Notes under the pieces: model-generated | Database searches by the model: none | The model's input: the letters and a program-made list of their open reading frames with translations, nothing else | What the model was told of the DNA's origin: nothing | Source: Paraburkholderia phytofirmans PsJN | GTDB taxonomy: Bacteria > Pseudomonadota > Gammaproteobacteria > Burkholderiales > Burkholderiaceae | Direction of reading: 5' to 3' | DNA length: 64,000 nucleotides | NCBI RefSeq assembly: GCF_000020125.1 | Contig: NC_010676.1 | Location: 1,178,001 to 1,242,000, forward strand | Shown: positions 46,194-55,522 of the stretch, piece after piece | Layout of the letters: every line of letters begins with the position of its first letter | How positions within the stretch are numbered: the first letter of the stretch is position 1 | Position numbers and translations under genes: made by a program

Positions 46194-46730
46194 ATGCAAC
46201 CCCAACTGCCTATCGACGTCGATGCGAACACCGGCGTCTGGACCACCGACGCGCTGCCGATGCTGTACGTGCCGCGCCATTTCTTCACCAACAACCATAC
46301 CGCCGTGGAAGAAGCGCTCGGCCTCGATACGTATGCCGAGATTCTCTACAAAGCCGGCTACAAGTCGGCGTATTTCTGGTGCGACAAGGAAGCGAAGCAG
46401 CACGGCCTTGCCGGCATGGCGGTATTCGAGCACTACCTGAAACGTCTTTCGCAGCGCGGCTGGGGCATCTTCACGATCACCGAAGCCGATCCGTCGAGCT
46501 CGCATGCGCGCATCGAACTGCATCACTCGTCGTTCGTGCTCGCGCAGCCGGGCAAGGTCGGCAAGCTGTGCTACATGTTCGCCGGCTGGTTCGCGGGCGC
46601 GATGGACTGGGTCAACGACACCGCGCCGGACGCGTCGCGCAAAGGTCCGCCGTCGCATTCGAGAGAAGCGCAATGCGCGGCCGAGCATCACGACCACTGC
46701 GTGTTCGAAGTATCGCCGCTGGCTTCCTGA
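46194..46730 (+). CDS. DUF5943/V4R-like protein of the dimethylglycine operon
   Basis: A 178-residue soluble protein corresponding by position and pattern to the conserved protein between the dipeptidase-like gene and dgcA in Pseudomonas (PA5397 type). The C-terminal part (CAAEHHDHCVFEVSPL with paired Cys and several His) resembles the small-molecule-binding V4R/4-vinyl-reductase fold and could bind a metal. No catalytic function is established. It is 49 bp from dgcA and surely co-transcribed. Confidence 0.75.
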   Translation: MQPQLPIDVDANTGVWTTDALPMLYVPRHFFTNNHTAVEEALGLDTYAEILYKAGYKSAYFWCDKEAKQHGLAGMAVFEHYLKRLSQRGWGIFTITEADPSSSHARIELHHSSFVLAQPGKVGKLCYMFAGWFAGAMDWVNDTAPDASRKGPPSHSREAQCAAEHHDHCVFEVSPLAS

Positions 46731-46779
46731 CCGCGCACGACACAGCGCAAAAAAGCATTCCATTCCGAGGTCGATCGCG

Positions 46780-48843
46780 ATGCGTTACCCGAACCTTTTC
46801 AAGCCTCTCACGTTGAACAAGCTGACCTTGCGCAACCGCATCGTCAGTACCGCGCACGCGGAGGTCTATGCGGAACCGGGCGGCTTGCCCGGTGACCGTT
46901 ATATCCGTTACTACGAAGAGAAGGCCAAGGGCGGCGTCGGCCTCGCGGTGTGCGGCGGCTCGAGTCCGGTGTCGATCGACAGCCCGCAAGGCTGGTGGAA
47001 GTCGGTGAATCTGTCGACCGACAAGATCATCGACCCGCTTGCGCGGCTCGCCGAAGCGATGCACACGCACGGCGCGAAAATCATGATTCAGGCCACGCAC
47101 ATGGGACGCCGCTCGGCGTTTCACGGCGAGCATTGGCCGCATCTGATGTCGCCGTCCGGCGTGCGTGAGCCGGTGCATCGCGGCAACGCGAAGATCATCG
47201 AAGTCGAGGAAATCCGCCGCATCATCAGCGATTTCGCGGCGGCGGCGAAGCGCGTGAAAGACGCGGGCATGGATGGCGTGGAAATCTCGGCGGCGCACCA
47301 GCATCTGATCGACCAGTTCTGGAGCCCGCGCACCAACTTCCGCACCGACGAATGGGGCGGCTCGCTCGAAAACCGCCTGCGTTTCGGCACGGAAGTATTG
47401 AAGGCCGTGCGCGAAGCAGTCGGCGCGGACTTCTGCGTTGGCTTGCGCATGTGCGGCGACGAGTTCCATGAAGACGGACTCGATCACGAACAACTGAAGG
47501 AAATCGCCCAGGCGATGAGTGAGACAGGCCTGATCGATTACCTCGGTGTGATCGGCTCGGGTGCGGACACGCATAACACGCTGGCCAACTGCATGCCGCC
47601 GATGGCGCTGCCGCCCGAACCGTTCGTGCATCTCGCGGCCGGCATCAAGTCGGTGGTGAAGCTGCCCGTCATGCACGCACAAAGCATTCGCGACGCGGGC
47701 CAGGCCGAACGCCTGCTCGCCAGCGGCATGGTCGATCTGGTCGGCATGACGCGCGCGCAAATTGCGGATCCGCATATGGTCATCAAGATCCGCGATGGCC
47801 GCGAGGACGAAATCAAGCAGTGCGTGGGCGCGAATTATTGCATCGACCGCCAGTACAACGGGCTCGACGTGTTGTGCGTGCAGAACGCCGCGACCTCGCG
47901 TGAAGAAACGATGCCGCACGTGATCGCCAAAACGCGCGGGCCGAAGCGCAAGGTCGTCGTAGTCGGCGCGGGTCCGGCAGGACTCGAAGCGGCACGCGTG
48001 GCGAAGTCGCGCGGTCACGATGTGGTGCTGTTCGAGAAGAACGACTACGTGGGCGGTCAGATCATGCTGGCCGCGAAAGCGCCGCAACGCGAACAGATGG
48101 CGGGTATCGTGCGCTGGTTCGACATGGAAACGAAGCGCCTCGGCGTGGACCGGCGCCTCGGTGTCGCCGCCGACGAGAAAACCATCATGGCCGAGAAGCC
48201 GGACATCGTCGTGCTCGCCACGGGCGGCTCGTCGTTCACGTCGCAAGTGGCGGCGTGGGGCGTCGACGAAGGCCTCGCCGTGAGTTCGTGGGATGTGCTC
48301 TCGGGCAAGGTCGAGCCGGGCAAGAACGTGCTGGTGTACGACGGCGTCAGCACGCATGCCGGCGCGGGCGTGGCCGATTTCATGTCGAGCCGGGGTTCGA
48401 ACGTCGAGATCGTGACGCCTGACGTGAAGGTCGCCGACGACGTCGGCGGCACCACGTTCCCGATTTTCTATCGCCGGCTCTACGCGCAAGGCGTGATCCA
48501 CACGCCGAACTACTGGCTCGACAAGGTTTACGAGGAAGAGGGCAAGAAGATCGCCGTGATCCGCAACGAGTACACCGAGGAGCAGGAAGAGCGCGCGGTC
48601 GATCAGGTGGTGATCGAGAACGGCAGCACGCCGAACGACGAGTTGTACTGGAAGCTCAAGCCGGAGTCGATCAATCGCGGTCAGGTGGACGTGCACAAAC
48701 TGTTCGCCTCCGAGCCGCAGCCGTCTTTGAGCGAAGAACTCGGCAATGGCCGCTTCCTGCTGTTCCGTGTCGGTGACTGCATTTCGATGCACAACATTCA
48801 CGGCGCGATTTACGACGCGCTGCGCCTTTGCAAGGATTTCTGA
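46780..48843 (+). CDS. dgcA: dimethylglycine demethylase subunit A (old-yellow-enzyme/TMADH-like)
   Basis: A 687-residue protein with an FMN TIM barrel (about residues 1-340: FKPLTLNKLTLRNRIVS, AAHQHLIDQFWSPRTNFRTD), an Fe-S linker and a C-terminal FAD/NAD Rossmann part (KVVVVGAGPAGLEAARVA near residue 390). The Fe-S region reads C348-VG-A351-NY-C354 with Cys366. Trimethylamine dehydrogenase has Cys at the position of Ala351, so the cluster may be altered or absent. With DgcB and ETF it demethylates dimethylglycine to sarcosine. Its ATG at 46780 gives a normal start; an upstream extension mirrors the previous gene. It is 2 bp from dgcB. Confidence 0.9.
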   Translation: MRYPNLFKPLTLNKLTLRNRIVSTAHAEVYAEPGGLPGDRYIRYYEEKAKGGVGLAVCGGSSPVSIDSPQGWWKSVNLSTDKIIDPLARLAEAMHTHGAKIMIQATHMGRRSAFHGEHWPHLMSPSGVREPVHRGNAKIIEVEEIRRIISDFAAAAKRVKDAGMDGVEISAAHQHLIDQFWSPRTNFRTDEWGGSLENRLRFGTEVLKAVREAVGADFCVGLRMCGDEFHEDGLDHEQLKEIAQAMSETGLIDYLGVIGSGADTHNTLANCMPPMALPPEPFVHLAAGIKSVVKLPVMHAQSIRDAGQAERLLASGMVDLVGMTRAQIADPHMVIKIRDGREDEIKQCVGANYCIDRQYNGLDVLCVQNAATSREETMPHVIAKTRGPKRKVVVVGAGPAGLEAARVAKSRGHDVVLFEKNDYVGGQIMLAAKAPQREQMAGIVRWFDMETKRLGVDRRLGVAADEKTIMAEKPDIVVLATGGSSFTSQVAAWGVDEGLAVSSWDVLSGKVEPGKNVLVYDGVSTHAGAGVADFMSSRGSNVEIVTPDVKVADDVGGTTFPIFYRRLYAQGVIHTPNYWLDKVYEEEGKKIAVIRNEYTEEQEERAVDQVVIENGSTPNDELYWKLKPESINRGQVDVHKLFASEPQPSLSEELGNGRFLLFRVGDCISMHNIHGAIYDALRLCKDF

Positions 48844-48845
48844 CG

Positions 48846-50759
48846 ATGAGCCCCGTGTTTGTCATCACCGTCCTGCTGTGGTTGTCGGTGGCTGGTCTGG
48901 CGTTCGCGCTCGTCAAACGCGCCGCGTACTGGCGCGAAGGCCGTGCGACGGCGGCGGGCGCGTACGGCTGGACCAATCTGCTGTCGATTCCCAAGCGCTA
49001 CTTCGTGGATCTGCATCACGTGGTGGCACGCGACCCGTACATCGCCAAAACGCACGTGGCGACCGCGGGCGGCGCGATTCTCGCGATGGCGCTGGTGTTC
49101 GTCAACTACGGGCTGGCGATCTACTCGCCGTGGCTCGACAAGCTGATCTTCCTCGCGGCGCTCGTGATGCTGGTCGGCGCGGTATTCGTCTGGCGTCGCC
49201 GTCATGGCGCGAAAGCGGTACCGGCCAGGCTCTCGCGCGGACCGTGGGATCATTTGCCGTTGTTGCTCGGCTCGTTCGCGCTCGGTCTCGTGCTCTTCGT
49301 TGCGTTGCCTGCCGGTGCGATGTCCGGCGCGCTGGCGATCATCGTCGCGCTGCTGATCGCGGCCGGCGCGTTCGCGATGACGTTCGGCGCGGCGCGCGGC
49401 GGGCCGATGAAGCATGCGCTCGCGGGTCTGCTGCACCTCGCGTTTCATCCGCGCCAGGAGCGCTTTGCCGAGCGCAATGACAACGACGTGGTGCCGCCGA
49501 CCGCATTGAAAGCGCCGCTGCTCGACGCGAAAGAATATGGCGTCGGCAAGCCGGTCGAGTTCCGCTGGAATCAGTTGCTCAGTTTCGATGCGTGCGTGCA
49601 GTGCGGGAAGTGCGAAGCAGCCTGTCCCGCGTTTGCCGCCGGTCAGCCGCTCAATCCGAAGAAGCTGATTCAGGATCTGGTCACCGGCATGGTGGGCGGC
49701 ACGGACGCGCAATACGCGGGCAGTCCCACGCCGGGCATTCCGGTCGGCAAGCATGCCGGCGCGCCCGACAAACCGCTCATCTCGACGATGATCGAAGCGG
49801 ACACGCTGTGGTCCTGCACGACCTGCCGCGCGTGCGTGCAGGAGTGCCCGATGCTGATCGAACACGTCGACGCGATTGTGGACATGCGCCGCAATCAGAC
49901 GCTCGTGGAAGGCAGCGTGCCGGGCAAAGGCCCGATCACGCTTGCGAATCTGCGCGAGACGGGCAGCTCGAACGGCTACGACATCGGCGCGCGCTACGAC
50001 TGGGCCGTCGATCTGCAGGTGCAGGTCGCGCAGCCGGGACGTCCGGTGGACGTGCTGCTGATTGCCGGCGAAGGCGCGTTCGACATGCGCTATCAACGCA
50101 CGCTGCGCGCTCTGGTCAAAGTACTGAATCGCGCGGGCATCGACTACGCGGTGCTGGGCGGCGTGGAAACCGATACTGGCGACACGGCCCGGCGTCTCGG
50201 CGACGAAGCCACTTTCCAGCAACTCGCGCTGAAGCTGATCGGCACGCTCTCGCAGTACTCGTTCCGCAAGATCGTCACCGCCGATCCGCACGTGCTGCAT
50301 AGTCTGCGCAACGAGTATCGCGCGCTCGGCGGTTTCTACGAAGTGCAGCATCACACGGCGCTGATCGAGCAGCTGGTCGCGAGCGGCAAGCTGACGCCGC
50401 GCGCGGTCGCCGCCTTCGCGGACCGCAAGATCACGTATCACGACCCTTGCTATCTGGGCCGCTATAACGGTGAGACCGAAGCGCCGCGCAAGCTGTTGAA
50501 GACCATTGGCATCAAGGTCGTGGAGATGGAGCGTAACGGTATGCGCGGACGCTGTTGCGGCGGTGGCGGCGGCGCGCCCTTGACCGATATTCCGGGCAAG
50601 CGGCGTATTCCGGATATCCGTATCGACGACGCGAAAACCGTCGGCGCGGAGATCGTCGCGGTGGGCTGTCCGAATTGCACGGCGATGCTCGAAGGCGTGG
50701 TCGGCCCGCGTCCGGAAGTGCTGGACGTCGCCGAACTGGTTGCAGCGGCGCTGGAGTAA
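48846..50759 (+). CDS. dgcB: dimethylglycine demethylase subunit B, membrane Fe-S oxidoreductase
   Basis: A 637-residue protein. Four to six N-terminal helices (residues 1-180) anchor it in the inner membrane. Two ferredoxin sites, CVQCGKCEAACP (about residue 250) and CTTCRACVQECP (about residue 325), and C-terminal CCG-type motifs (HDPCYLGRYN, GRCCGGGGGAP, CPNC) match HdrD/GlpC-type electron-transfer proteins. It probably passes electrons from DgcA or ETF to quinone. It starts 2 bp after dgcA and ends 4 bp before etfA. Confidence 0.9.
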   Translation: MSPVFVITVLLWLSVAGLAFALVKRAAYWREGRATAAGAYGWTNLLSIPKRYFVDLHHVVARDPYIAKTHVATAGGAILAMALVFVNYGLAIYSPWLDKLIFLAALVMLVGAVFVWRRRHGAKAVPARLSRGPWDHLPLLLGSFALGLVLFVALPAGAMSGALAIIVALLIAAGAFAMTFGAARGGPMKHALAGLLHLAFHPRQERFAERNDNDVVPPTALKAPLLDAKEYGVGKPVEFRWNQLLSFDACVQCGKCEAACPAFAAGQPLNPKKLIQDLVTGMVGGTDAQYAGSPTPGIPVGKHAGAPDKPLISTMIEADTLWSCTTCRACVQECPMLIEHVDAIVDMRRNQTLVEGSVPGKGPITLANLRETGSSNGYDIGARYDWAVDLQVQVAQPGRPVDVLLIAGEGAFDMRYQRTLRALVKVLNRAGIDYAVLGGVETDTGDTARRLGDEATFQQLALKLIGTLSQYSFRKIVTADPHVLHSLRNEYRALGGFYEVQHHTALIEQLVASGKLTPRAVAAFADRKITYHDPCYLGRYNGETEAPRKLLKTIGIKVVEMERNGMRGRCCGGGGGAPLTDIPGKRRIPDIRIDDAKTVGAEIVAVGCPNCTAMLEGVVGPRPEVLDVAELVAAALE

Positions 50760-50763
50760 CGCG

Positions 50764-51945
50764 ATGAACACTCTCAAACGAATCGATCCGCGCCGTCCGT
50801 TCACGATCACGGCAGACGGACTCAAACGCATCACGCTCGGCGTAATGGGTGCTGCGGGTTTAATGGAAACGGCCACGCACGGCGGCGTCGCCTTGCACCG
50901 CGAACAGGCCAAAGCGCGCCGCACCACGGCGGCGCCGCAGCGCGTGATACTCGTGGCCGCGCATGCGGACCGCGGCGCATTGGACGACCACGCACGCCAG
51001 ACGTTGGCCGCAGCGGCCTTGATAGCCGACGCCGCGACCGAAGTCGTGCTGCTCGTATTCGGCGAGTTCAGCGGCGATGCCGCTACGCTCGGCGCCGACA
51101 AACTTATCGAACTGCCGATGTTCGATCGCCGCAAGTTTGCGCCGCAGGACGAATTGAACGCGCTGGCTGCGTGCGTCGCGGCTTACGCGCCGGTGCATAT
51201 ATTGCTGCCTGATAACGCAACCGGCGACGGCGATCTCGGCCGCCGTTACGCCGCTGCGGCGAATGCAAGCGTCGCGGCGCATGTCGTCGAGATCGATGCC
51301 GCGCATGTTGCCACCTATGTTAAGGCGAATACGGCGTTCGCGGCGCGCGCATTGCCTGAAGTGGTATTGCTCGCGGCCAACGCGGTGGATCCGAAGTTGC
51401 CGTTCTTTGGCGCGGGCGAACGGGTGATGTGGCGTTTCGACGGAGATCCCGCTTCGCAGCAAGAACAAAGCGCCGTACGCGATCTCAGCATCGAGGAAAT
51501 CGACGCCGCGCAACTCGCGCTCGAAGAAGCCGACTTCATCGTCTCCGCCGGCAATGGCGTGAGCGACGTGCCGGCATTCGAGCGCCTCGCGGCCACGCTG
51601 GGCGCGGCGATCGGCGCGAGCCGCGTGGCCGTGGACGACGGCAAGTTCACGCGCGACAAGCAGATTGGCGCGACCGGCAAGACCGTCGAGGCGAGCGTGT
51701 ATATCGCCTTCGGCATTTCCGGCGCGGTGCAGCATCTGCAAGGCATCAAGGATTGCCGGCATGTGATCGCGGTGAACCTCGACGCCAGCGCGCCGATCGC
51801 CAAACGCGCGAATCTCACGGTGATCGCGGACGCACAGGAAACCATCGCGGCGCTCAACGAAGCGGCGGCCGCGGCACGCTCAGCAGGCGGGACCGGTGCG
51901 GCGCTGCTGAATTCAACGGCTGTCGCCGAAGGAGCGCTCGCATGA
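50764..51945 (+). CDS. etfA: electron transfer flavoprotein alpha subunit, dimethylglycine-linked
   Basis: A 393-residue protein, longer than the usual about 310. The first about 60 residues (basic, LKRIDPRRPFTITADG) are an extension before the ETF fold. The C-terminal FAD site is clear (DKQIGATGKTVEASVYIAFG, SGAVQHLQGIKD). It pairs with the next gene, and its place in the dgc operon implies a dedicated acceptor for DgcA. It overlaps etfB by ATGA (51942-51945). Confidence 0.87.
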   Translation: MNTLKRIDPRRPFTITADGLKRITLGVMGAAGLMETATHGGVALHREQAKARRTTAAPQRVILVAAHADRGALDDHARQTLAAAALIADAATEVVLLVFGEFSGDAATLGADKLIELPMFDRRKFAPQDELNALAACVAAYAPVHILLPDNATGDGDLGRRYAAAANASVAAHVVEIDAAHVATYVKANTAFAARALPEVVLLAANAVDPKLPFFGAGERVMWRFDGDPASQQEQSAVRDLSIEEIDAAQLALEEADFIVSAGNGVSDVPAFERLAATLGAAIGASRVAVDDGKFTRDKQIGATGKTVEASVYIAFGISGAVQHLQGIKDCRHVIAVNLDASAPIAKRANLTVIADAQETIAALNEAAAAARSAGGTGAALLNSTAVAEGALA

Positions 51946-52718
51946 AGATCGCCGTCCTCGTTTCGGTGGGCCGTCATCCGGTGAGCGGCACCGCTCGCTA
52001 CAGCCGCAACGACGCCGCCGCGCTGACTCTCGCGCTCTCGCTGGCCCGAACGCACAACGCGACGCTCGACGTGCTGCATGCGGGCGATCCGTCTAACCCT
52101 GCGTTGAAGGAATATCTTGCGCTCGGAGCACGCTCAGTCGAAGTGCTTGAAATCGCCACGACGCCTGACTTGCAAGCCGACGTAGCGGCACCTCTGGCCG
52201 CCCGTCTGCGCGGCTACGACCTCGTGCTGACCGGCACGCGTGCCGAAGGCGCATTCGACAGCGGCATGCTGCCGTATCGCATCGCCAGCGCGCTGGAAAT
52301 GCCGCTGGTCGGCGCAGCCGTCGACATCGCGCTGCGCGACGGTTGCGCGGAGGTCCGTCAATTCATGCCGAAGGGTTTGCGCCGTCGCGTGGAAGTGCGG
52401 CTGCCCGCGCTGATCGCCGTGCATCCGCTCGCCAACGCCGCACCGACGTACGCCTATGCGCGCCTGCGCGAAGGCACGATTCGCCCGGTTGCGACGCCCG
52501 CTACCGCCAACTCCGACAACCCCGCCTGGACCTTGCGCCCGGCAGCCGCCAAACCGGTGCGGCTCGCCGCGGCTGAAAAGCGTTCCGGCCACGCCCGCAT
52601 GCTTTCGGCCACGACGACCGAGAGCCGGGGCGGCAGCGTCGTAATTGAAGGAAGTTCTGTCGAAAAAGCACAAGTGATTCTGGCGTATTTGCGCGAGCAT
52701 CAACTCGTGGATTACTGA
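51942..52718 (+). CDS. etfB: electron transfer flavoprotein beta subunit, dimethylglycine-linked
   Basis: A 258-residue EtfB-like protein: KIAVLVSVGRHPVSG at the start, the AMP-binding-type LVLTGTRAEGAFDSGMLPYR, ALEMPLVGAAVDI and RRRVEVRLPALIAVHP. It overlaps etfA by 4 bases. The usual EtfB signature is divergent, matching the dedicated ETFs of betaine-degradation operons rather than the housekeeping one. A 73-bp gap then precedes gbcA. Confidence 0.87.
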   Translation: MKIAVLVSVGRHPVSGTARYSRNDAAALTLALSLARTHNATLDVLHAGDPSNPALKEYLALGARSVEVLEIATTPDLQADVAAPLAARLRGYDLVLTGTRAEGAFDSGMLPYRIASALEMPLVGAAVDIALRDGCAEVRQFMPKGLRRRVEVRLPALIAVHPLANAAPTYAYARLREGTIRPVATPATANSDNPAWTLRPAAAKPVRLAAAEKRSGHARMLSATTTESRGGSVVIEGSSVEKAQVILAYLREHQLVDY

Positions 52719-52791
52719 TTTCCGGTTCGGGCCAGCACGCGACCAGGAGGGCCTGGCGCGGCGCCAGACGTGACATGCAACGGAGCACACA

Positions 52792-54105
52792 ATGAAAGTT
52801 TCGGCAGACGTTCGTGCAATGATCGAACGCCGCAAAAAGGATTACACACTGGAAGCGCCGTTCTACACGAGCGAGGCGATTTTCGCGCTCGATATGGAGG
52901 CGATCTTCCGGCAGCACTGGATCCAGGTCGCGGTGGAACCGGACGTGCCGGAACCCGGCGATTACATCACCGTGGAGATCGGCAACGATTCGATCCTGAT
53001 CGTACGCGACGACGACATGCAGGTGAGGGCATTTCACAACGTGTGCCGCCATCGCGGCGCCCGCTTGTGCAATACCGACAAAGGCTCGCTCGGCAATATC
53101 GTGTGCCCGTATCACAGCTGGACGTACAACCTGAACGGCGATCTGATGTTCGCCGAACACATGGGCGATCAGTTCGACCGCTGCAAGCATAGCCTGAAGG
53201 CCGTGCATGTCGAGAATCTGGCGGGCCTCATTTTCATTTGTCTCGCCGACAATCCGCCGGCCGACTTTGGCGTGATGCGCGCCGCGATGGAACCGTATCT
53301 GCAGCCGCACGATCTGGCGAGCTGCAAGATCGCGGCCTCGATCGACATTATCGAAGACGGCAACTGGAAGCTCACGATGGAGAACAATCGCGAGTGCTAT
53401 CACTGCGTGGCGAACCATCCCGAGCTGACCATTTCGCTCTACGAATACGGCTTCGGTTATCAACGCACGCCGGCCAACGAAGAGGGCATGGCCGCGTTCG
53501 AAGAGACCGTGGCGCGCCGTACCGCGCAATGGGAAGCGATGAAACTGCCGTCGGCGGAAATCGAACGGCTGGCCGATCTGGTCACGGGTTTCCGCACGCA
53601 ACGCCTGCCGCTCGATCGCGACGGCGAATCGCAAACGCTCGACGCGAAAGTGGCGTCGAAGAAACTGCTCGGCGGATTCGAGCAGGCCGACCTCGGCGGA
53701 CTGTCGTTCTGGACGCAGCCGAATTCTTGGCATCACTTCATGAGCGATCACATCGTCAGCTTCTCGGTGATTCCGCTCTCGGCGGGTAAGACGCTGGTGC
53801 GCACCAAGTGGCTCGTGCACAAGGACGCGCGCGAAGGTATCGATTACGACGTGAACAACCTCACGGCCGTGTGGCGCGCCACCAACGACCAGGATCGCGC
53901 GCTCGTCGAGTACTCGCAGCGCGGCGCGACCAGCAGCGCGTATGAGCCGGGTCCGTACTCGCCGTTCACGGAAGGTCTCGTCGAAAAGTTCTGCGAGTGG
54001 TACATCGCGCGCATGGCGGATTACAGCAATGCGCCCCAAACCCACGACGCCGGCGATACCGCGCAGGCTTCGCATGGCGAAAAAGTCGTGTCCTTCATGC
54101 GCTGA
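52792..54105 (+). CDS. gbcA: glycine betaine demethylase, Rieske oxygenase subunit
   Basis: A 437-residue Rieske non-heme iron oxygenase. The [2Fe-2S] ligands are Cys85 and His87 (CRHRGARLC) with Cys105 and His108 (CPYHSW). The mononuclear iron site includes His204 and His209 (ENNRECYHCVANHPEL). It converts glycine betaine to dimethylglycine plus formaldehyde using O2 and electrons from GbcB. A related assignment, stachydrine or carnitine oxygenase, is less likely given the dgc neighbours. It is followed after 33 bp by gbcB. Confidence 0.93.
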   Translation: MKVSADVRAMIERRKKDYTLEAPFYTSEAIFALDMEAIFRQHWIQVAVEPDVPEPGDYITVEIGNDSILIVRDDDMQVRAFHNVCRHRGARLCNTDKGSLGNIVCPYHSWTYNLNGDLMFAEHMGDQFDRCKHSLKAVHVENLAGLIFICLADNPPADFGVMRAAMEPYLQPHDLASCKIAASIDIIEDGNWKLTMENNRECYHCVANHPELTISLYEYGFGYQRTPANEEGMAAFEETVARRTAQWEAMKLPSAEIERLADLVTGFRTQRLPLDRDGESQTLDAKVASKKLLGGFEQADLGGLSFWTQPNSWHHFMSDHIVSFSVIPLSAGKTLVRTKWLVHKDAREGIDYDVNNLTAVWRATNDQDRALVEYSQRGATSSAYEPGPYSPFTEGLVEKFCEWYIARMADYSNAPQTHDAGDTAQASHGEKVVSFMR

Positions 54106-54138
54106 GCGCGACGCTGTAACCAGGAGTCGGAGAAAACA

Positions 54139-55386
54139 ATGATGCGCGATCAGGCGACGTTTCAACTGAGCCCCGAACCGGCTCCAGATCACGCTGCGAG
54201 CCGCGTCACGCAGCCGCGGTTCTGGGAGACGTTGCCGCCACGCTGGAATAGCGATACCGACGACACGCTGGTGTGCTGCCAGGTTCGCCAGGAAACGCAC
54301 GACGTGAAGAGCTTTTTCTTTCGCGCGCCTTCCGGGCGGGCGTTCGTGTTCGAGCCGGGGCAGTTCATCACGCTGGAACTGGAGATCGACGGTGAATCGA
54401 TCAATCGTTGCTATACGATTTCGTCGCCGCCCACGCGTCCGCATACGATCTCGATCACGGTGAAGCGCGTGCCGGGCGGCAAAGTGTCGAACTGGCTGCA
54501 CGACAATCTGCATGCGGGCGCGGAGGTTCGTGTGCTGGGACCGTCGGGCGAATTCACGTGCGCGCGGCATCCGGCGCGCAAGTTCCTGTTCCTGTCGGCC
54601 GGTTCGGGGATCACGCCGCTGATGTCGATGAGCCGCGCGCATCACGAACTCGGTGAAGACAGCGATATTGTGTTCGTGCACAGTGCCCGCACGCCGGACG
54701 ACATCATCTTCGCGCGCGAGCTCGATCTGATCGCATCGAATCAGGCCCATTTCCGCACGGCGTTCGTTTGCGAGCGAGTGGGCGCGCGCACGAACTGGCC
54801 TGGCGTGACCGGCTTTCTGACCTTGCCGTTGCTCAAGCTCATCGCGCCGGATTATCTGGAGCGTGAGATTTTCACCTGCGGACCCGCGCCGTATATGCAA
54901 GCCGTGCGCAACCTGTTGGACGAAGGCGGTTTCGACCGGCGCCACTATCACGAAGAAAGTTTTTCCTTCGAGACGGTCAGCGAAGTGGCCGCGCAATTGA
55001 CCACCGCGCATGTCGCGGATGCATTGCAGAGCGTTGGCGCGCCGGTCACTGCGGACAGCTTCGTCGAGGCGCGCGAGGAAGCGCCGGGATTCGCGCCCGC
55101 ACCCGTTTCCATCGAAACAGAAATCCGCTTCAAGGTGAGTTTCGCCAAAAGCAATCGCGAGATCGAATGCGGCAGCGGCCAGCACGTGCTCGACGCGGCG
55201 AAGAAAGCGGGCGTGCGGTTGCCGGCGTCGTGTACACAGGGCATGTGCGGCACCTGCAAGGTCAAGCTGGTGTCGGGTGAGGTCGCGATGAAACACGCCG
55301 GCGGGATTCGCCAGCGCGAGATCGATCAGGGCATGGTGCTGCTGTGCTGCAGCAAGCCGTTGAGCGACCTCGTCGTGGATAAGTAA
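54139..55386 (+). CDS. gbcB: glycine betaine demethylase, flavin/ferredoxin reductase subunit
   Basis: A 415-residue reductase. An FAD domain (FEPGQFITLELEIDGESINR, CYTISSPPTRP) and NAD domain (FLSAGSGITPLMSM, FTCGPAPYMQAVRN) are followed by a C-terminal plant-type [2Fe-2S] ferredoxin (PASCTQGMCGTCKVKLVSGE, with a further Cys in LLCCSK). It transfers NADH electrons to GbcA. ATG 54139 is used after GGAGTCGGAG. It is the last enzyme gene before the binding-protein gene 136 bp on. Confidence 0.93.
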   Translation: MMRDQATFQLSPEPAPDHAASRVTQPRFWETLPPRWNSDTDDTLVCCQVRQETHDVKSFFFRAPSGRAFVFEPGQFITLELEIDGESINRCYTISSPPTRPHTISITVKRVPGGKVSNWLHDNLHAGAEVRVLGPSGEFTCARHPARKFLFLSAGSGITPLMSMSRAHHELGEDSDIVFVHSARTPDDIIFARELDLIASNQAHFRTAFVCERVGARTNWPGVTGFLTLPLLKLIAPDYLEREIFTCGPAPYMQAVRNLLDEGGFDRRHYHEESFSFETVSEVAAQLTTAHVADALQSVGAPVTADSFVEAREEAPGFAPAPVSIETEIRFKVSFAKSNREIECGSGQHVLDAAKKAGVRLPASCTQGMCGTCKVKLVSGEVAMKHAGGIRQREIDQGMVLLCCSKPLSDLVVDK

Positions 55387-55522
55387 GACGAGAAGAAGGT
55401 GGGTCCAGTGGCGCGAAGTCGCGTGGGGACAACTGGATGTCGGAAAACAACGCTACCCGGTAATTCTGGCTGGCGATTCTAAATGCTCATTGGGTTGTTT
55501 TGACGGCAAAGGGAGAACGGCG

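Noticed and set aside
43660..48801. Minus-strand frames of 837 and 729 codons opposite glyA to dgcA
   Set aside because: Same antisense effect. SHMT, M19 and DgcA motifs are on the plus strand, with good start signals and tight spacing.
52501..55296. Long minus-strand open frame (931 codons) opposite etfB, gbcA and gbcB
   Set aside because: Antisense frames of high-GC genes stay open by codon bias. The translation is Arg/His/Ala-rich with no family pattern, while the plus strand carries clear Rieske and reductase motifs.
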